DNA from: Vulcanimicrobiota bacterium | Lineage (GTDB): Bacteria > Eremiobacterota > Eremiobacteria > Baltobacterales > Baltobacteraceae | DNA length: 11,763 bases | Assembly (NCBI GenBank): GCA_030042755.1 | Contig: JASHZC010000176.1 | Coordinates: forward strand, 1-11,763 | Reading direction: 5' to 3' | In this document: piece after piece, positions 1-8,300 of the stretch | Layout: each line of letters opens with the position of its first letter | Position numbering within the stretch: position 1 is the first letter of the stretch | Notes under the pieces: model-generated | Told to the model about the DNA's origin: nothing | Database searches by the model: none | The model's input: the letters and a program-made list of their open reading frames with translations, nothing else | Made by a program: the position numbers and the translations under genes

Positions 1-204
1 CAGGTCAACGCGATCGTCGCCGCCGGTCGCGCCGATCTCGTCGCGCTGGGCCGGCCGCATTTGTCCGATCCAGCATGGACGCTGCATGCGGCGGCGCAAT
101 TAGGATACGACGCGGCAGACTTGTGGCCGGTACAGTACCTCCCGGGGAAGACGCAACTCGACCGTCTACGCGCACGCGAACAAGGAGCGACGCATGCCAT
201 CTGA
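1..204 (+). CDS. C-terminal end of a bifunctional aryl-CoA monooxygenase/reductase (2-aminobenzoyl-CoA monooxygenase or salicylyl-CoA 5-hydroxylase type), 5' partial
   Basis: Frame 1 is open from the first base and stops with TGA at 202-204, giving the last 67 residues of a protein that begins outside the window. The text [20 protein letters not shown] followed by a WPVQYLPGK segment matches the end of the Old Yellow Enzyme (NADH:flavin oxidoreductase) domain in two-domain proteins that carry an N-terminal FAD aromatic hydroxylase domain. [12 protein letters not shown] is the FMN-phosphate-end motif of OYE barrels; the WP..Y..GK tail is what I associate with the CoA-thioester fusion proteins rather than with ordinary OYEs. 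In the Azoarcus anthranilate pathway such an enzyme both oxygenates and reduces 2-aminobenzoyl-CoA to a non-aromatic product. The ligase at 6678-8300 supports this reading over a salicylyl-CoA or plain OYE role. The hydroxylase domain is not visible here, so the fusion is inferred. The gene overlaps the next one by 11 bases. Confidence 0.72.
   Translation, partial: QVNAIVAAGRADLVALGRPHLSDPAWTLHAAAQLGYDAADLWPVQYLPGKTQLDRLRAREQGATHAI
182..187 (+). promoter_or_regulatory. Shine-Dalgarno site of the SDR gene
   Basis: AAGGAG lies six bases before the ATG at 194, inside the last codons of the upstream oxidoreductase gene. It fixes the start at 194 rather than the internal Met codon at 212 and implies translational coupling of the two genes. 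Confidence 0.75.
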
Positions 205-967
205 TCCGTCCATGCTCGTGGGAAAGCACGCGCTCATAACCGGGGGCTCGCGTGGCATTGGCGACGCAATCGCGCGAGCGTTGGCTGCGCGCGGCGCCCG
301 GATTTCCGTCGTCAGCCGCCAGCCGGGTGGAGCTGCCGCGGAGTTCACGAGGGCAACGGCCGACGTCAGCGACGAGGCGGCCGTGCAGCGAGCATTCGCC
401 GCATGTCGTGAGGCCAACGGTCCAATCGAGATTCTCGTGAACAACTCGGGAATCGCCGACTCCGCTCCGCTCGCGCGCACGTCGCTCGCACTCTTCGAGC
501 GCGTCGTGGCAACGAACCTGACCGGCACGTTTCTGTGCACGAAAGAAGCCGTGCAAGATATGCTGATCGCGCGTTGGGGCCGAATATTGAACGTCGCCAG
601 CATCGCTGGATTGTACGGAGCGCCCTACATCGCGGCATACTGCGCGAGCAAACACGGTGTCGTCGGATTCACGCGTGCCATCGCCGCGGAATTCGCTTCG
701 ACCGGAATTACGGCCAACGCAATTTGCCCGGGATACACCGAGACCGACATGATGCAGCAGGCGATCGACAAGATCGTCAAGCACACGGGCGCAAGTCGCG
801 AGTCGGCGCGGAGCACGCTCGCCTTGATGAATCCGGAAAATCGGATCGCCACGGTCGACGAGATTGCGAAAGCCTCGCTCGAGCTGATGTGCAGCGACAA
901 GAGCGGCGTTGCGCTCGTGATCCCGGGTGGCGAGGAGGCCGCAATGCCCGGATCGAGGCACGCCTGA
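194..967 (+). CDS. SDR-family NAD(P)-dependent dehydrogenase, probable 3-hydroxyacyl-CoA dehydrogenase of the pathway
   Basis: A 257-residue classical short-chain dehydrogenase. The cofactor motif TGGSRGIG is at residues 16-23, the structural NNSG at 83-86, the tetrad Asn at about N108, the catalytic Ser at S136 (VASIAG) and YxxxK at Y149/K153. The residue after the second strand is Arg (VVSRQ, R42) rather than Asp, which leans towards NADP(H), though this is not decisive. The C-terminus has the usual PGG turn and then a short polar tail. It starts within the preceding monooxygenase gene, so the two are surely co-transcribed. In CoA-dependent anthranilate clusters an SDR is expected to oxidise a hydroxyl on the de-aromatised ring or on the opened acyl-CoA. 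That substrate is inferred from context; sequence alone only supports an SDR of the FabG-like size class. Confidence 0.9.
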   Translation: MPSDPSMLVGKHALITGGSRGIGDAIARALAARGARISVVSRQPGGAAAEFTRATADVSDEAAVQRAFAACREANGPIEILVNNSGIADSAPLARTSLALFERVVATNLTGTFLCTKEAVQDMLIARWGRILNVASIAGLYGAPYIAAYCASKHGVVGFTRAIAAEFASTGITANAICPGYTETDMMQQAIDKIVKHTGASRESARSTLALMNPENRIATVDEIAKASLELMCSDKSGVALVIPGGEEAAMPGSRHA

Positions 968-984
968 CCGCAAAATAACGGAGC

Positions 985-1006
985 TCCCGCCGAAATTTTA
1001 GCGGGA
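985..1006. repeat. Short inverted repeat between the SDR and the peptidase gene
   Basis: TCCCGC at 985-990 and GCGGGA at 1001-1006 can pair as a six-base stem around a ten-base loop rich in A and T (AAATTT in its middle). There is no run of T after it, so it is not a standard intrinsic terminator. It could be a weak transcription end for the oxidoreductase-SDR unit or an operator-like palindrome before the peptidase gene. It sits in the 84-base gap 968-1051, where I could not pick out a convincing -35/-10 pair. Confidence 0.35.
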
Positions 1007-1040
1007 AACGCGGCGCGCACGTCGCAATCCACGAACAAAC

Positions 1041-1046
1041 GGAGGA
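1041..1046 (+). promoter_or_regulatory. Strong Shine-Dalgarno site of the S9 peptidase gene
   Basis: GGAGGA lies five bases before the ATG at 1052. It supports that start, which also gives the protein a proper signal peptide. Confidence 0.8.
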
Positions 1047-1051
1047 AAGCC

Positions 1052-3154
1052 ATGCGCGGAATTATCGCAGCGACGTTACTCTTTGCTTTGATCGGCGCTT
1101 CCACCACATCGATGGCGCGAGCCTACGACGTCGCGGACGTGCTCGCCGCTCCGTTTCCCGATAATCTTGCCGCGTCGCCCGACGGTAGCGTGCTGGTTTG
1201 GAAAGTGGACGCGAGTGGCGTACGCAATCTCTATACCAATGCGGGCGGCAACGTGCACGCCATCACGCATTACACCGCCGACGACGGCCAAGACATCGAT
1301 ACGCCACAAATTCTTCCGGATAACTCCGGCGTCGTCTATCTGCATGGCGGTGTTGAGGACAACGCAGGCGGCGAGAACCCGAATCCGGCCCAGGAAGTTC
1401 CTCCGCCGGATCGCGCCATCTTCGTCGTTCCGGTCGCCGGAGGCGAACCGGTGCAGGTCGCGCTGGGCAATGGGGTCTTTCTCTCACCCAAAGGTGATGC
1501 AGTCGCGTTCACGACCGTGCAAGGCCAGCTCGGCTTCGTGTCGATCGCCAAGAGCGACGGGTCGTTTACGGTAGGCAAACCGGAGATGCTGCCGATTCGT
1601 GGCAGTGTGTCGAGCCCGGTGTGGTCGCCGGATGGTTCGAAGATCGCCTTTACCACTGCGCGGGGCGATCATTCCTTTATCGCGATCTACACGCCCGCCA
1701 AACACGCGTACGTCTACGCGACGCCGGACTTTTCCCAAGATGACGCGGCGGCGTGGTCGCCGGACAGCACGCGCGTGGCGTTCGTGCGGATGCCGGGGAT
1801 GAAAATTGGCGAAAACGTGTATGACTACACCACCTTTGAATCCGCCGACGCTTCGAAGACGCCGTGGTCGATTTGGGTCGCAAATGCTGCAAGCGGTAAC
1901 GCGCGACGGGTTTGGACCGCGAGTCCCGGAATGGGTCACGCGTTCTATCCATCGTCGAGCACCGCGCAATTGTGGTGGATGACCGACAATCACATCGCGT
2001 TCACCTGGGAAGGCGACGGCTGGGCACACATTTACGCCGTTTCGGCCAATGGCGGCCCCGCCGTGCGGTTGACCACGGGTGCTTTCGAAGTAGAAACGGT
2101 CGTGGAATCGCCCGACCGTTCGCGTCTGATCTACGCTACCAACGAAGGTGCAATCGACGAGCGGCATATCTGGAGCGTCGGGCTCGGCGGCCATCCGCAA
2201 GCGCTTACGCATGGCCCGGGCAATCAATGGTTCCCCACACCGCTCGCAAAGGGCGGTCTGGCCTATATCGACGGGTGGTACGCAGCGCCGCCGGTCGTGA
2301 CGATCGCCGGCACTCCCGTGAAAAGACTGGTCGCGGTGCAGACGCCCGCGAACTATCCTGCCTCGCAGATGGTTCGCCCACAACTCATCACCTACAAGGC
2401 ACCCGACGGGCTGACGATTCACGCGCAACTGCTGGTGCCGCGCCACGTAACGGGAAGGATGCCGGCGATCGTGTTCGATCACGGCGGTCCGCCGCGGCAG
2501 ATGCTTGGTGGGTTCCATTATATGGAGCCGTACACGCATCTGTACGAGATGAATCAATATCTCGCGAATCGCGGCTTCGTCGTGCTTTCGATCAATTATC
2601 GTCTTGGGATCATGTACGGGTACAAATTCCGCAACCCACCGCATGGCGGATGGCACGGCGGATCCGAATATCAAGACGTGCTGGCGGGCGCGAAGTGGTT
2701 GCAGAAACAATCCTACGTCGATCCCAATCGCATCGGAATCTACGGTTTGTCGTACGGCGGCCTCTTGACGGCGCTTGCGCTTGCACGCAACTCCGACATC
2801 TTCAAAGTTGGAGCGGACTTTGCAGGCGTACACGATTGGCCTTCGGCCTTCGATCACGACTCCGGGCGTCCGATCGGTACGCCCGAACAACGGGAGATCG
2901 CAAGGATGTCTACCGCGGAAGGCTATCTCGACACGTGGAAGTCGCCGGTCTTTATCGAGCAGGGTGACGACGATCGCAACGTATCGTTCTCACAAAGCGT
3001 CGACCTTGCGACGAAGTTGCGCGACCGCGGCGTAACCGTGCAGACGCAGGTTTTCCCCGACGAAACCCACGAGAATCAGGTCTGGGAGCATTTGGTCGAG
3101 CAATATCGAGCGGCGGCAGACTTCCTCGCAAAGTACCTGCAGCCGGCAGAGTAG
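1052..3154 (+). CDS. Secreted S9-family (prolyl oligopeptidase/DPP-like) serine peptidase
   Basis: A 700-residue two-domain peptidase. Residues 1-24 are a signal peptide: short basic start, hydrophobic core, and an ARA motif that predicts cleavage before Y25, so the enzyme is exported. A beta-propeller of TolB/PD40 type follows, with blade motifs WSPDG at 191-195 and WSPDS at 235-239. The C-terminal alpha/beta hydrolase domain begins around residue 450 (MPAIVFDHGGPP), with the nucleophile in GLSYGG (S567), the acid in GDDDRN (D639-D641) and the base in DETHEN (H673), the order Ser-Asp-His of family S9. Such enzymes cleave short peptides, often from the N-terminus or after Pro, outside the cytoplasm. 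The exact specificity (dipeptidyl, acylaminoacyl or other) cannot be read here. It sits 84 bases after the SDR gene on the same strand but has no obvious role in aromatic breakdown. The triad is intact and the length is normal. Confidence 0.93.
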   Translation: MRGIIAATLLFALIGASTTSMARAYDVADVLAAPFPDNLAASPDGSVLVWKVDASGVRNLYTNAGGNVHAITHYTADDGQDIDTPQILPDNSGVVYLHGGVEDNAGGENPNPAQEVPPPDRAIFVVPVAGGEPVQVALGNGVFLSPKGDAVAFTTVQGQLGFVSIAKSDGSFTVGKPEMLPIRGSVSSPVWSPDGSKIAFTTARGDHSFIAIYTPAKHAYVYATPDFSQDDAAAWSPDSTRVAFVRMPGMKIGENVYDYTTFESADASKTPWSIWVANAASGNARRVWTASPGMGHAFYPSSSTAQLWWMTDNHIAFTWEGDGWAHIYAVSANGGPAVRLTTGAFEVETVVESPDRSRLIYATNEGAIDERHIWSVGLGGHPQALTHGPGNQWFPTPLAKGGLAYIDGWYAAPPVVTIAGTPVKRLVAVQTPANYPASQMVRPQLITYKAPDGLTIHAQLLVPRHVTGRMPAIVFDHGGPPRQMLGGFHYMEPYTHLYEMNQYLANRGFVVLSINYRLGIMYGYKFRNPPHGGWHGGSEYQDVLAGAKWLQKQSYVDPNRIGIYGLSYGGLLTALALARNSDIFKVGADFAGVHDWPSAFDHDSGRPIGTPEQREIARMSTAEGYLDTWKSPVFIEQGDDDRNVSFSQSVDLATKLRDRGVTVQTQVFPDETHENQVWEHLVEQYRAAADFLAKYLQPAE

Positions 3155-3159
3155 GAACG

Positions 3160-3179
3160 AGGGCCTGGTAACGGGCCCT
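3160..3179. terminator. Candidate shared hairpin between convergent genes
   Basis: AGGGCC at 3160-3165 pairs with GGCCCT at 3174-3179 around an eight-base loop. It lies directly after the peptidase stop codon and reaches into the stop codon of the convergent glycosyltransferase gene at 3178-3180. The stem is strong but no T run follows on either strand, so it may be a weak two-way terminator or just a roadblock between the two transcripts. Confidence 0.4.
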
Positions 3180-4692
3180 AGGCGCCGTACCAGCGCAGAT
3201 TCGGCCAAATTCGATCGAGCGGCATCACCGGCCCGTTGCAGAGATAGATCGGCGACGGTCCTTCGACAACCCATTTGAGTGGTTCGTTCGACGTTCGCAC
3301 GAGGCGGCACGATCGATAATACTGCCGCAAGATAGCGAAACGCGTTGCGCCGATCGCTATAAGGGTATCTCCGTCGTACCCTCGCGTGCCCCACAGCCAG
3401 TACGTGTTTTGACTGCCGATGGCCGCCGGCAACCCGAATCCCGGGCCGAAGAAATCGATCGCGCCGGCATCAGCATAGGTATCGGCATAGATTGCGGTCT
3501 TTTGACGCATGTGCACGGGAAGTGCGTAGTATACCGATGCGACGTCGTGGGCCAGGCGGCGCCAGCCGAACTCTTCGGCGTAGATTGGCTGAATGAGATG
3601 TGCCTGCGCTCCTGAGCCCGTGAGATGAACTAGTTCCGAGTATCCGATGAAGTCGTCCACCGAGAGAATCGGAATTGAAAGTGGAAGCGCCGCAATCGCG
3701 CTTGCGAGCACGGCCGCAAAGGTCGACACGCGCAACCACGCAGCCGCCCGTTCCACCGCGGTCGAGCCGATCGCGAGCAGCGGCGCATAGATGCCGATCA
3801 CGTAATATCCCTTGGCTTCGAGCAACACGGCTGCCACAAATAGTGCGACGTACGCAAACGGAATGAACCGCAGGGCGCGCAAGCGCGGCGACGCAAAGGG
3901 TGCGAGAAGTCCGCATATCCAGACCGGCGCGGCGAACGGGTTGGTATAGATGGCTTGTTCGAGCGCAAACGACACGGCGTTACGCGCGAGGTTAGTCGAC
4001 TCGAGCAGCCAGCCGTTGTTGAAGGGATGACGATGAGCGACGTCGCCTTGGAGCACGGTAACGAACGGCCACTGGTGCGAGGCTTGCCACCAAAGATTCG
4101 GCGCTATGACGATCGTCACGATCGAGGCGCACACCAGAAGCCACGGCGTCGCGAGAACGCGTCGCTCCGGCACCAAAAGCACGCCGAGCAGCAGCGCGGC
4201 GACGAGTAGCACCATTGAATACTTGGCGTAAAGGCCAAAGCTTATCGCCGCAGCGAGAGCAATCCAGGTTGTCGGGCGGCTGTTGCGCACGATCCGCACG
4301 CTGCACCACGTCACGAGCGTCCACGACAACGGCTCGAACGAAGATGTCGTGAGCACGTTTCCTAAGAGGAGATATGCAGGCGTCAGGGCGATGGCGATGC
4401 CGGCGAGCCATTGCGCGAAGCGTCCTCCCCCGAGCTCGCGCGCGATCTGCACGCCCGCGAACGCACATAGCGCGGCCGCAGCGCACGGCAGAATGCGAAG
4501 CGCGACAAGCCCGTCGTTCGCCGGTTGTGCCAGCCACGCGGCTAACGCAACCAGCGGCGGTTGATCGACGTAGCCCCACGCGAGATGACGGCCGCACGCG
4601 ATGAAATACAACTCGTCGCGGAAGTGGCCGTATCGCCACGCTGTGCCAAGATGCAAGAGGAAAGCGGCCAGCGCGACCGCGGTGGCGATCAT
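3178..4692 (-). CDS. GT39/ArnT-like polytopic membrane glycosyltransferase
   Basis: A 504-residue integral membrane protein with roughly ten or more hydrophobic segments. After the first helix comes [19 protein letters not shown], with the Asp-Glu pair at D26/E27 that family GT39 and ArnT-type enzymes carry in the first periplasmic loop, and then YVDQPP (41-46), the counterpart of the Y.DHPP motif of ArnT-like proteins. The family takes a sugar from a polyprenyl-phosphate donor and passes it to lipid or protein on the outer face of the membrane. The acceptor here is unknown. The only possible in-frame ATG upstream region is closed by a TGA four codons' length before the start, so the ATG at 4692 is well placed, although its Shine-Dalgarno is weak. 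It is convergent with the peptidase and divergent from the crotonase gene, so it stands alone as a transcript between two blocks of catabolic genes. No pathway link to them is visible. Confidence 0.88.
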   Translation of the reverse strand: MIATAVALAAFLLHLGTAWRYGHFRDELYFIACGRHLAWGYVDQPPLVALAAWLAQPANDGLVALRILPCAAAALCAFAGVQIARELGGGRFAQWLAGIAIALTPAYLLLGNVLTTSSFEPLSWTLVTWCSVRIVRNSRPTTWIALAAAISFGLYAKYSMVLLVAALLLGVLLVPERRVLATPWLLVCASIVTIVIAPNLWWQASHQWPFVTVLQGDVAHRHPFNNGWLLESTNLARNAVSFALEQAIYTNPFAAPVWICGLLAPFASPRLRALRFIPFAYVALFVAAVLLEAKGYYVIGIYAPLLAIGSTAVERAAAWLRVSTFAAVLASAIAALPLSIPILSVDDFIGYSELVHLTGSGAQAHLIQPIYAEEFGWRRLAHDVASVYYALPVHMRQKTAIYADTYADAGAIDFFGPGFGLPAAIGSQNTYWLWGTRGYDGDTLIAIGATRFAILRQYYRSCRLVRTSNEPLKWVVEGPSPIYLCNGPVMPLDRIWPNLRWYGA

Positions 4693-4717
4693 CCGATCTC
4701 ACGCGTCATGAGCAGGA

Positions 4718-4723
4718 ATTATG
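4718..4723 (-). promoter_or_regulatory. Possible -10 element for the glycosyltransferase gene
   Basis: In the short divergent gap 4693-4749 the minus strand reads CATAAT, one base from the TATAAT consensus, 25 bases before the glycosyltransferase ATG. I see no good -35 at the matching distance, so this is weak. No clear promoter for the crotonase operon on the plus strand could be picked out. Confidence 0.2.
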
Positions 4724-4749
4724 CGCCCTCTGGGCCGACCCTTGCGTCG

Positions 4750-5538
4750 ATGACCAAGGCTCGTATTGACATAGAAGATCGTGTCGCGGTCGTAACACTC
4801 GATCGTCCAGAGCGAAAGAATCCCCTCACCTTCGAACTGTACGCGCAGCTTCGTGATTGGTTTGGCGCACTGCGTGACGATCGAACGATCCGGGCCGTGG
4901 TGCTTACCGGCGCCGGCGCGAACTTTTGCTCGGGCGGCGACGTGCACGAGATCATCGGACCGTTGACGAAGTGTACGCCGGCACAGCTGCTCGATTTCAC
5001 GCAGATGACGGGCGACGTCGTCAAAGCGATGCGCGCTGCTCCGCAGCCGATCGTTGCGGCAATCGACGGCGTGTGCGCTGGAGCGGGCGCAATTCTGGCG
5101 ATGGCGAGCGACTTACGGTTTGGAACCGCGCGCGCGCGAATTGCATTCTTGTTCGTTCGCGTCGGCCTCGGAGGCTGCGATATGGGTGCGTGTGCGATAT
5201 TGCCGAGAATCGTCGGGCTCGGGCGTGCCGCCGAATTGCTCTACACCGGTCGCGAGCTCAGTGGTCGCGAGGCTCAGTCTTGGGGATTTTTGAACGGTCT
5301 CACCGATCCGGCAGACGTGCTCGCCATGGCTACCGATACCGCGCGAATGCTTGCGCGCGGCCCGACACTGGCGCACGCGGCAACGAAGCGTATGATGCAC
5401 CAGGAATGGGCGATGCCGCTCGACGCTGCGATCGACGCGGAAGCCCAGACGCAAGCCGAGCTGATGCAAACGGCAGATTTTCGCCGAGCGTACGAAGCAT
5501 TCGTTGCGCGACGCGCGCCGGTTTTCGAAGGAGATTAG
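4750..5538 (+). CDS. Divergent enoyl-CoA hydratase/isomerase (crotonase) family protein
   Basis: With the start at 4750 this is 262 residues, the normal crotonase length. It opens with [17 protein letters not shown], has the oxyanion-hole stretch [11 protein letters not shown] (54-64) and the second stretch GVCAGAGA (107-114) before a MASDLRFG motif. When set against rat mitochondrial enoyl-CoA hydratase, the two catalytic glutamates (E144, E164) fall at I115 and R137, so neither acid is kept. A different acid, D144 in GGCDMG, lies nearby and is typical of one crotonase branch. The protein therefore probably does not perform classical hydration; isomerase, hydrolase or ring-cleaving chemistry is possible. 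An in-frame ATG at 4708 would add 14 residues that do not look like crotonase, and neither ATG has a good Shine-Dalgarno. It heads the run of four plus-strand genes up to 8991. Confidence 0.88.
   Translation: MTKARIDIEDRVAVVTLDRPERKNPLTFELYAQLRDWFGALRDDRTIRAVVLTGAGANFCSGGDVHEIIGPLTKCTPAQLLDFTQMTGDVVKAMRAAPQPIVAAIDGVCAGAGAILAMASDLRFGTARARIAFLFVRVGLGGCDMGACAILPRIVGLGRAAELLYTGRELSGREAQSWGFLNGLTDPADVLAMATDTARMLARGPTLAHAATKRMMHQEWAMPLDAAIDAEAQTQAELMQTADFRRAYEAFVARRAPVFEGD
5528..5533 (+). promoter_or_regulatory. Likely Shine-Dalgarno site for the acyl-CoA dehydrogenase gene
   Basis: AAGGAG lies at the very end of the crotonase gene, 12 bases before the GTG at 5546. The spacing is long but this is the only good site near; the ATG at 5504 has none. 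It favours the GTG start. Confidence 0.45.
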
Positions 5539-5545
5539 CGGGAGC

Positions 5546-6676
5546 GTGGACGCGAGCGCATTAGCATGGCCATTTTTCGATGACGAGCACCGCGCGTTTG
5601 CAACCTCGCTTGCAACGTGGCTCGAGGAAAGGCCGATCTTCGAAGATGAATCGGCGCCCGAGGCGAGCGTTCGCACGTGGGTCCGCGCACTCGGCGAGGC
5701 CGGATGGCTGCAGGCGTGCACCGCGCTCGACGTTCGCAAGTTAGCTTTGGCGCGAGAACGCCTTGCATATCGCTCGGCAATCGGTGACTTCGGCTTTGCA
5801 ATGCAAGGCTTGGGGAGCGGTGCGATAACGCTCTTCGGTTCGCCGTTGTTGCAATCGCGGTATCTCAAGGGCGTGGCGTCCGGCGTCGCCATTGCCGCAT
5901 TCGCACTCTCCGAACGCGAAGCCGGATCGGACGTCGGTGCATTGAAGACGCAGGCGAGATCCGCCGGCGACCGCTACGTGCTGGATGGCGAAAAAACCTG
6001 GATCTCGAACGCTGGGATTGCCGATTTCTACGTCGTGTTCGCGCGCAGCTCAGCCGATTCGACCGGCTCCAAAGGGATCTCGGCTTTCGTCGTTGATGCC
6101 GATGCGGATGGCCTGCATGTCGGCGAACGCATCGAAACGCTTTCACCGCATCCTCTCGGAACGGTGACGTTCGACGGCTGCGTCGTACCGGCAAGTCATC
6201 GCTTGGGCGAAGAAGGCGAAGGCTTCAAGATTGCGATGGCGACGCTCGATCTCTTTCGTACGACGGTAGGCGCAGCTGCGCTCGGCTTTGCGCGTCGAGC
6301 GTACGACGAGGCGCGAGCTCACGCCGCGACGCGCGAACTCTTCGGCGCGCCGCTCGCATCGATGCAGCTCACGCAGGCAGCGATCGCCGAGATGGCGCTG
6401 GATATTGATGCGGCAGCGCTGCTGGTGTATCGCGCGGCGTGGGCAAAGGACAACGGCGCGAAGCGCATCACGCGCGAGGCGGCCATGGCAAAGCTCTTTG
6501 CAACCGAAGCCGCCGGACGAATCTGCGATCGTGCGGTTCAACTGTTCGGAGCGCGCGGCATCGCGCGTGGCGAGGTCGTCGAGCGTCTCTATCGCGACGT
6601 CCGCGCGCTTCGTATTTACGAAGGCGCGAGCGAGGTGCAAAAGCTTGTGATCGCGCGCGCGAGCTTGGAGCGGTAG
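5546..6676 (+). CDS. Acyl-CoA dehydrogenase family flavoprotein
   Basis: About 376 residues from GTG at 5546; an in-frame ATG at 5504 would add 14 residues encoded inside the crotonase gene. The family layout is clear: an N-terminal helical domain, the FAD/substrate motif [12 protein letters not shown] followed by [10 protein letters not shown] in the middle beta domain, and a C-terminal helical domain ending in [16 protein letters not shown]. The Glu of YEG (E359 from the GTG) is in the place of the catalytic base of medium-chain acyl-CoA dehydrogenase (E376). TRELFG carries the conserved FAD-contacting Arg. It should oxidise an acyl-CoA at the alpha-beta bond with electrons going to ETF. 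It begins 7 bases after the crotonase and ends one base before the ligase start, so it sits in one operon with both. In this setting the substrate is likely a ring or ring-opened CoA ester from 2-aminobenzoyl-CoA, which is inference. Confidence 0.92.
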   Translation: MDASALAWPFFDDEHRAFATSLATWLEERPIFEDESAPEASVRTWVRALGEAGWLQACTALDVRKLALARERLAYRSAIGDFGFAMQGLGSGAITLFGSPLLQSRYLKGVASGVAIAAFALSEREAGSDVGALKTQARSAGDRYVLDGEKTWISNAGIADFYVVFARSSADSTGSKGISAFVVDADADGLHVGERIETLSPHPLGTVTFDGCVVPASHRLGEEGEGFKIAMATLDLFRTTVGAAALGFARRAYDEARAHAATRELFGAPLASMQLTQAAIAEMALDIDAAALLVYRAAWAKDNGAKRITREAAMAKLFATEAAGRICDRAVQLFGARGIARGEVVERLYRDVRALRIYEGASEVQKLVIARASLER

Positions 6677-6677
6677 C

Positions 6678-8300
6678 ATGGAAGGCGCACACGTCGATAC
6701 CTTTGCAGACGATCGTCTGCCGCCGCCGGAGTTGATGCCCGAACTGCGCTTCGACTTGGCGCGGCTGCATTACCCGGAGCGGATGAACGCCACGAGCTAC
6801 CTGCTCGATCGCCACATCGACGAAGGTCGCGCCGGTCGCCGCTGCGTCGTGGCATCTGGCGATGTCGACTGGACCTACGGCGATTTGGATCTCGCCGTTG
6901 GAAAGATCGCGAACGTCCTGGTGCGCGACCTCGGCGTCGTTCCCGGAACGCGCGTGCTGCTGCGCGCGCCGAACACGCCAATGCTCGCAGCATGCTGGCT
7001 GGCCGTGCTCAAAGCCGGCGGAATCGCCGTGACCACGATGCCGCTCTATCGCGCCGGCGAACTGCGACAAATCATCGCAAAGGCGCGCATCGCCGTGGCG
7101 CTGTGCGACGCGCGTCTCCAAGACGAACTGCTCCTCGCATGCGACGAGAATCCGAGCATTCGCGTCACGCTCTTCAACACGCAGGCGGCCGATGGGCTCG
7201 AAATGCTGATGGAGCGCGTGCCGTCGCGATTCGAGACCGTGCCGACGGGCGCGCAAGAGGTTGCGATCATCGCGTTTACGTCTGGAACGACAGGTGTGCC
7301 GAAGGCTGCCCTGCACTCCCATCGCGATCTCGTTGCGACATGCGATACGTACGGTAAACACGTACTCGAAGCGCACCCTGACGATCTATTTACCGGCAGC
7401 CCGCCGCTCGCATTCACGTACGGCTTGGGCGGCTCGCTCCTCTTTCCGCTGGCTGTTGGCGCGGCAACGCTGTTGCTCGAGAAATCGCAGCCGGAAGATT
7501 TGCTGCATGCGATCGATGAATTTGGTGTCACGACGCTCTTTACGGCGCCGATCGCATATCGCGCGATGCTCGGGCTGCTCGACCGGTTCGATATCTCGAC
7601 GTTGAGGACGTGCGTTTCCGCCGGAGAGGCTTTGCCGAAAACGGTATTCGACCAGTGGCTGGAGCGCACGAAACTGCCCATACTCGACGGCATCGGCAGC
7701 ACGGAGATGTTGCATATCTTCATCGGAAGTCCACGTTCGGAAGTCCGATCCGGTTCGACCGGACGCGTGGTGTACGGATACGTTGCCGAAATCCACGACG
7801 AGCGCGGCGACGCGTTGCCGGTGGGCGACGTGGGGCGACTGGCCGTGAAAGGCCCCACCGGCTGCAAGTACCTGGACGACGAGCGCCAGCGTTCGTACGT
7901 TCAAAGTGGCTGGAATTATCCCGGTGACGCATACCGGACGGACGACGAGGGCTATTTTTTCTATGTGGCGCGTACCGACGACATGATCGTTTCAGCGGGG
8001 TATAATATTTCGGGCCCGGAAGTCGAACAGGCTCTCATGACGCATGCGCAGGTGCGCGAATGCGCGGTCATCGCCAAGCCGGATCGCATTCACGAAACGA
8101 ATATCGTCAAAGCCTACGTCGTCATGACGTCGGCCGAGTACCGCACCGACCGAAAGGCCGAAGAGTTGCGGGCACACGTCAAAGCACTTATCGCGCCCTT
8201 TAAGGCGCCGCGCGAGATCGAGTTTGTCGACGAGCTCCCGCGTACGCCGAGCGGAAAGGTTCAACGGTATAAATTGAGGGAACGTGCGTCCGCCGAATAG
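6678..8300 (+). CDS. abmG: 2-aminobenzoate-CoA ligase (benzoate-CoA ligase family)
   Basis: A 540-residue adenylate-forming enzyme that activates an aromatic acid with ATP and CoA. Motifs: the phosphate loop TSGTTGVPK at 201-209, DGIGSTEM from 337, the hinge region YRTDDEGYFFYVARTDDMI, and the C-terminal catalytic Lys K527 in PRTPSGKVQRYKLR. The opening DTFADDRLPPPELMPEL and the stretch DGIGSTEMLHIFI are features I associate with the benzoate/2-aminobenzoate-CoA ligase family. The anthranilate assignment rests on the neighbours (aryl-CoA monooxygenase/reductase tail, crotonase, acyl-CoA dehydrogenase, RidA); benzoate or hydroxybenzoate remain possible substrates. GGAG seven bases upstream of the ATG supports the start. 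It follows the acyl-CoA dehydrogenase by one base and its 3' end overlaps the next gene by 17 bases. The gene name is that used for the Azoarcus enzyme and is given on family and context, not on a search. Confidence 0.85.
   Translation: MEGAHVDTFADDRLPPPELMPELRFDLARLHYPERMNATSYLLDRHIDEGRAGRRCVVASGDVDWTYGDLDLAVGKIANVLVRDLGVVPGTRVLLRAPNTPMLAACWLAVLKAGGIAVTTMPLYRAGELRQIIAKARIAVALCDARLQDELLLACDENPSIRVTLFNTQAADGLEMLMERVPSRFETVPTGAQEVAIIAFTSGTTGVPKAALHSHRDLVATCDTYGKHVLEAHPDDLFTGSPPLAFTYGLGGSLLFPLAVGAATLLLEKSQPEDLLHAIDEFGVTTLFTAPIAYRAMLGLLDRFDISTLRTCVSAGEALPKTVFDQWLERTKLPILDGIGSTEMLHIFIGSPRSEVRSGSTGRVVYGYVAEIHDERGDALPVGDVGRLAVKGPTGCKYLDDERQRSYVQSGWNYPGDAYRTDDEGYFFYVARTDDMIVSAGYNISGPEVEQALMTHAQVRECAVIAKPDRIHETNIVKAYVVMTSAEYRTDRKAEELRAHVKALIAPFKAPREIEFVDELPRTPSGKVQRYKLRERASAE
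8276..8280 (+). promoter_or_regulatory. Shine-Dalgarno site for the M23 gene
   Basis: GAGGG lies three to four bases before the GTG at 8284, within the ligase gene, and supports the overlapping GTG start. Confidence 0.5.

Noticed and set aside
5..973. A 322-codon minus-strand frame covering the first two genes
   Set aside because: It is antisense to the SDR gene and the oxidoreductase tail, both with strong motifs, and has antisense-type composition.
1484..2890. A 468-codon open frame on the minus strand opposite the S9 peptidase gene
   Set aside because: It lies wholly inside a clear peptidase gene, is rich in Arg and His as antisense frames of G+C-rich genes are, and shows no domain motif.
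4561..4749. Longer N-terminus for the crotonase
   Set aside because: Most of it is antisense to the glycosyltransferase gene and does not resemble crotonase; the family start fits the ATG at 4750.
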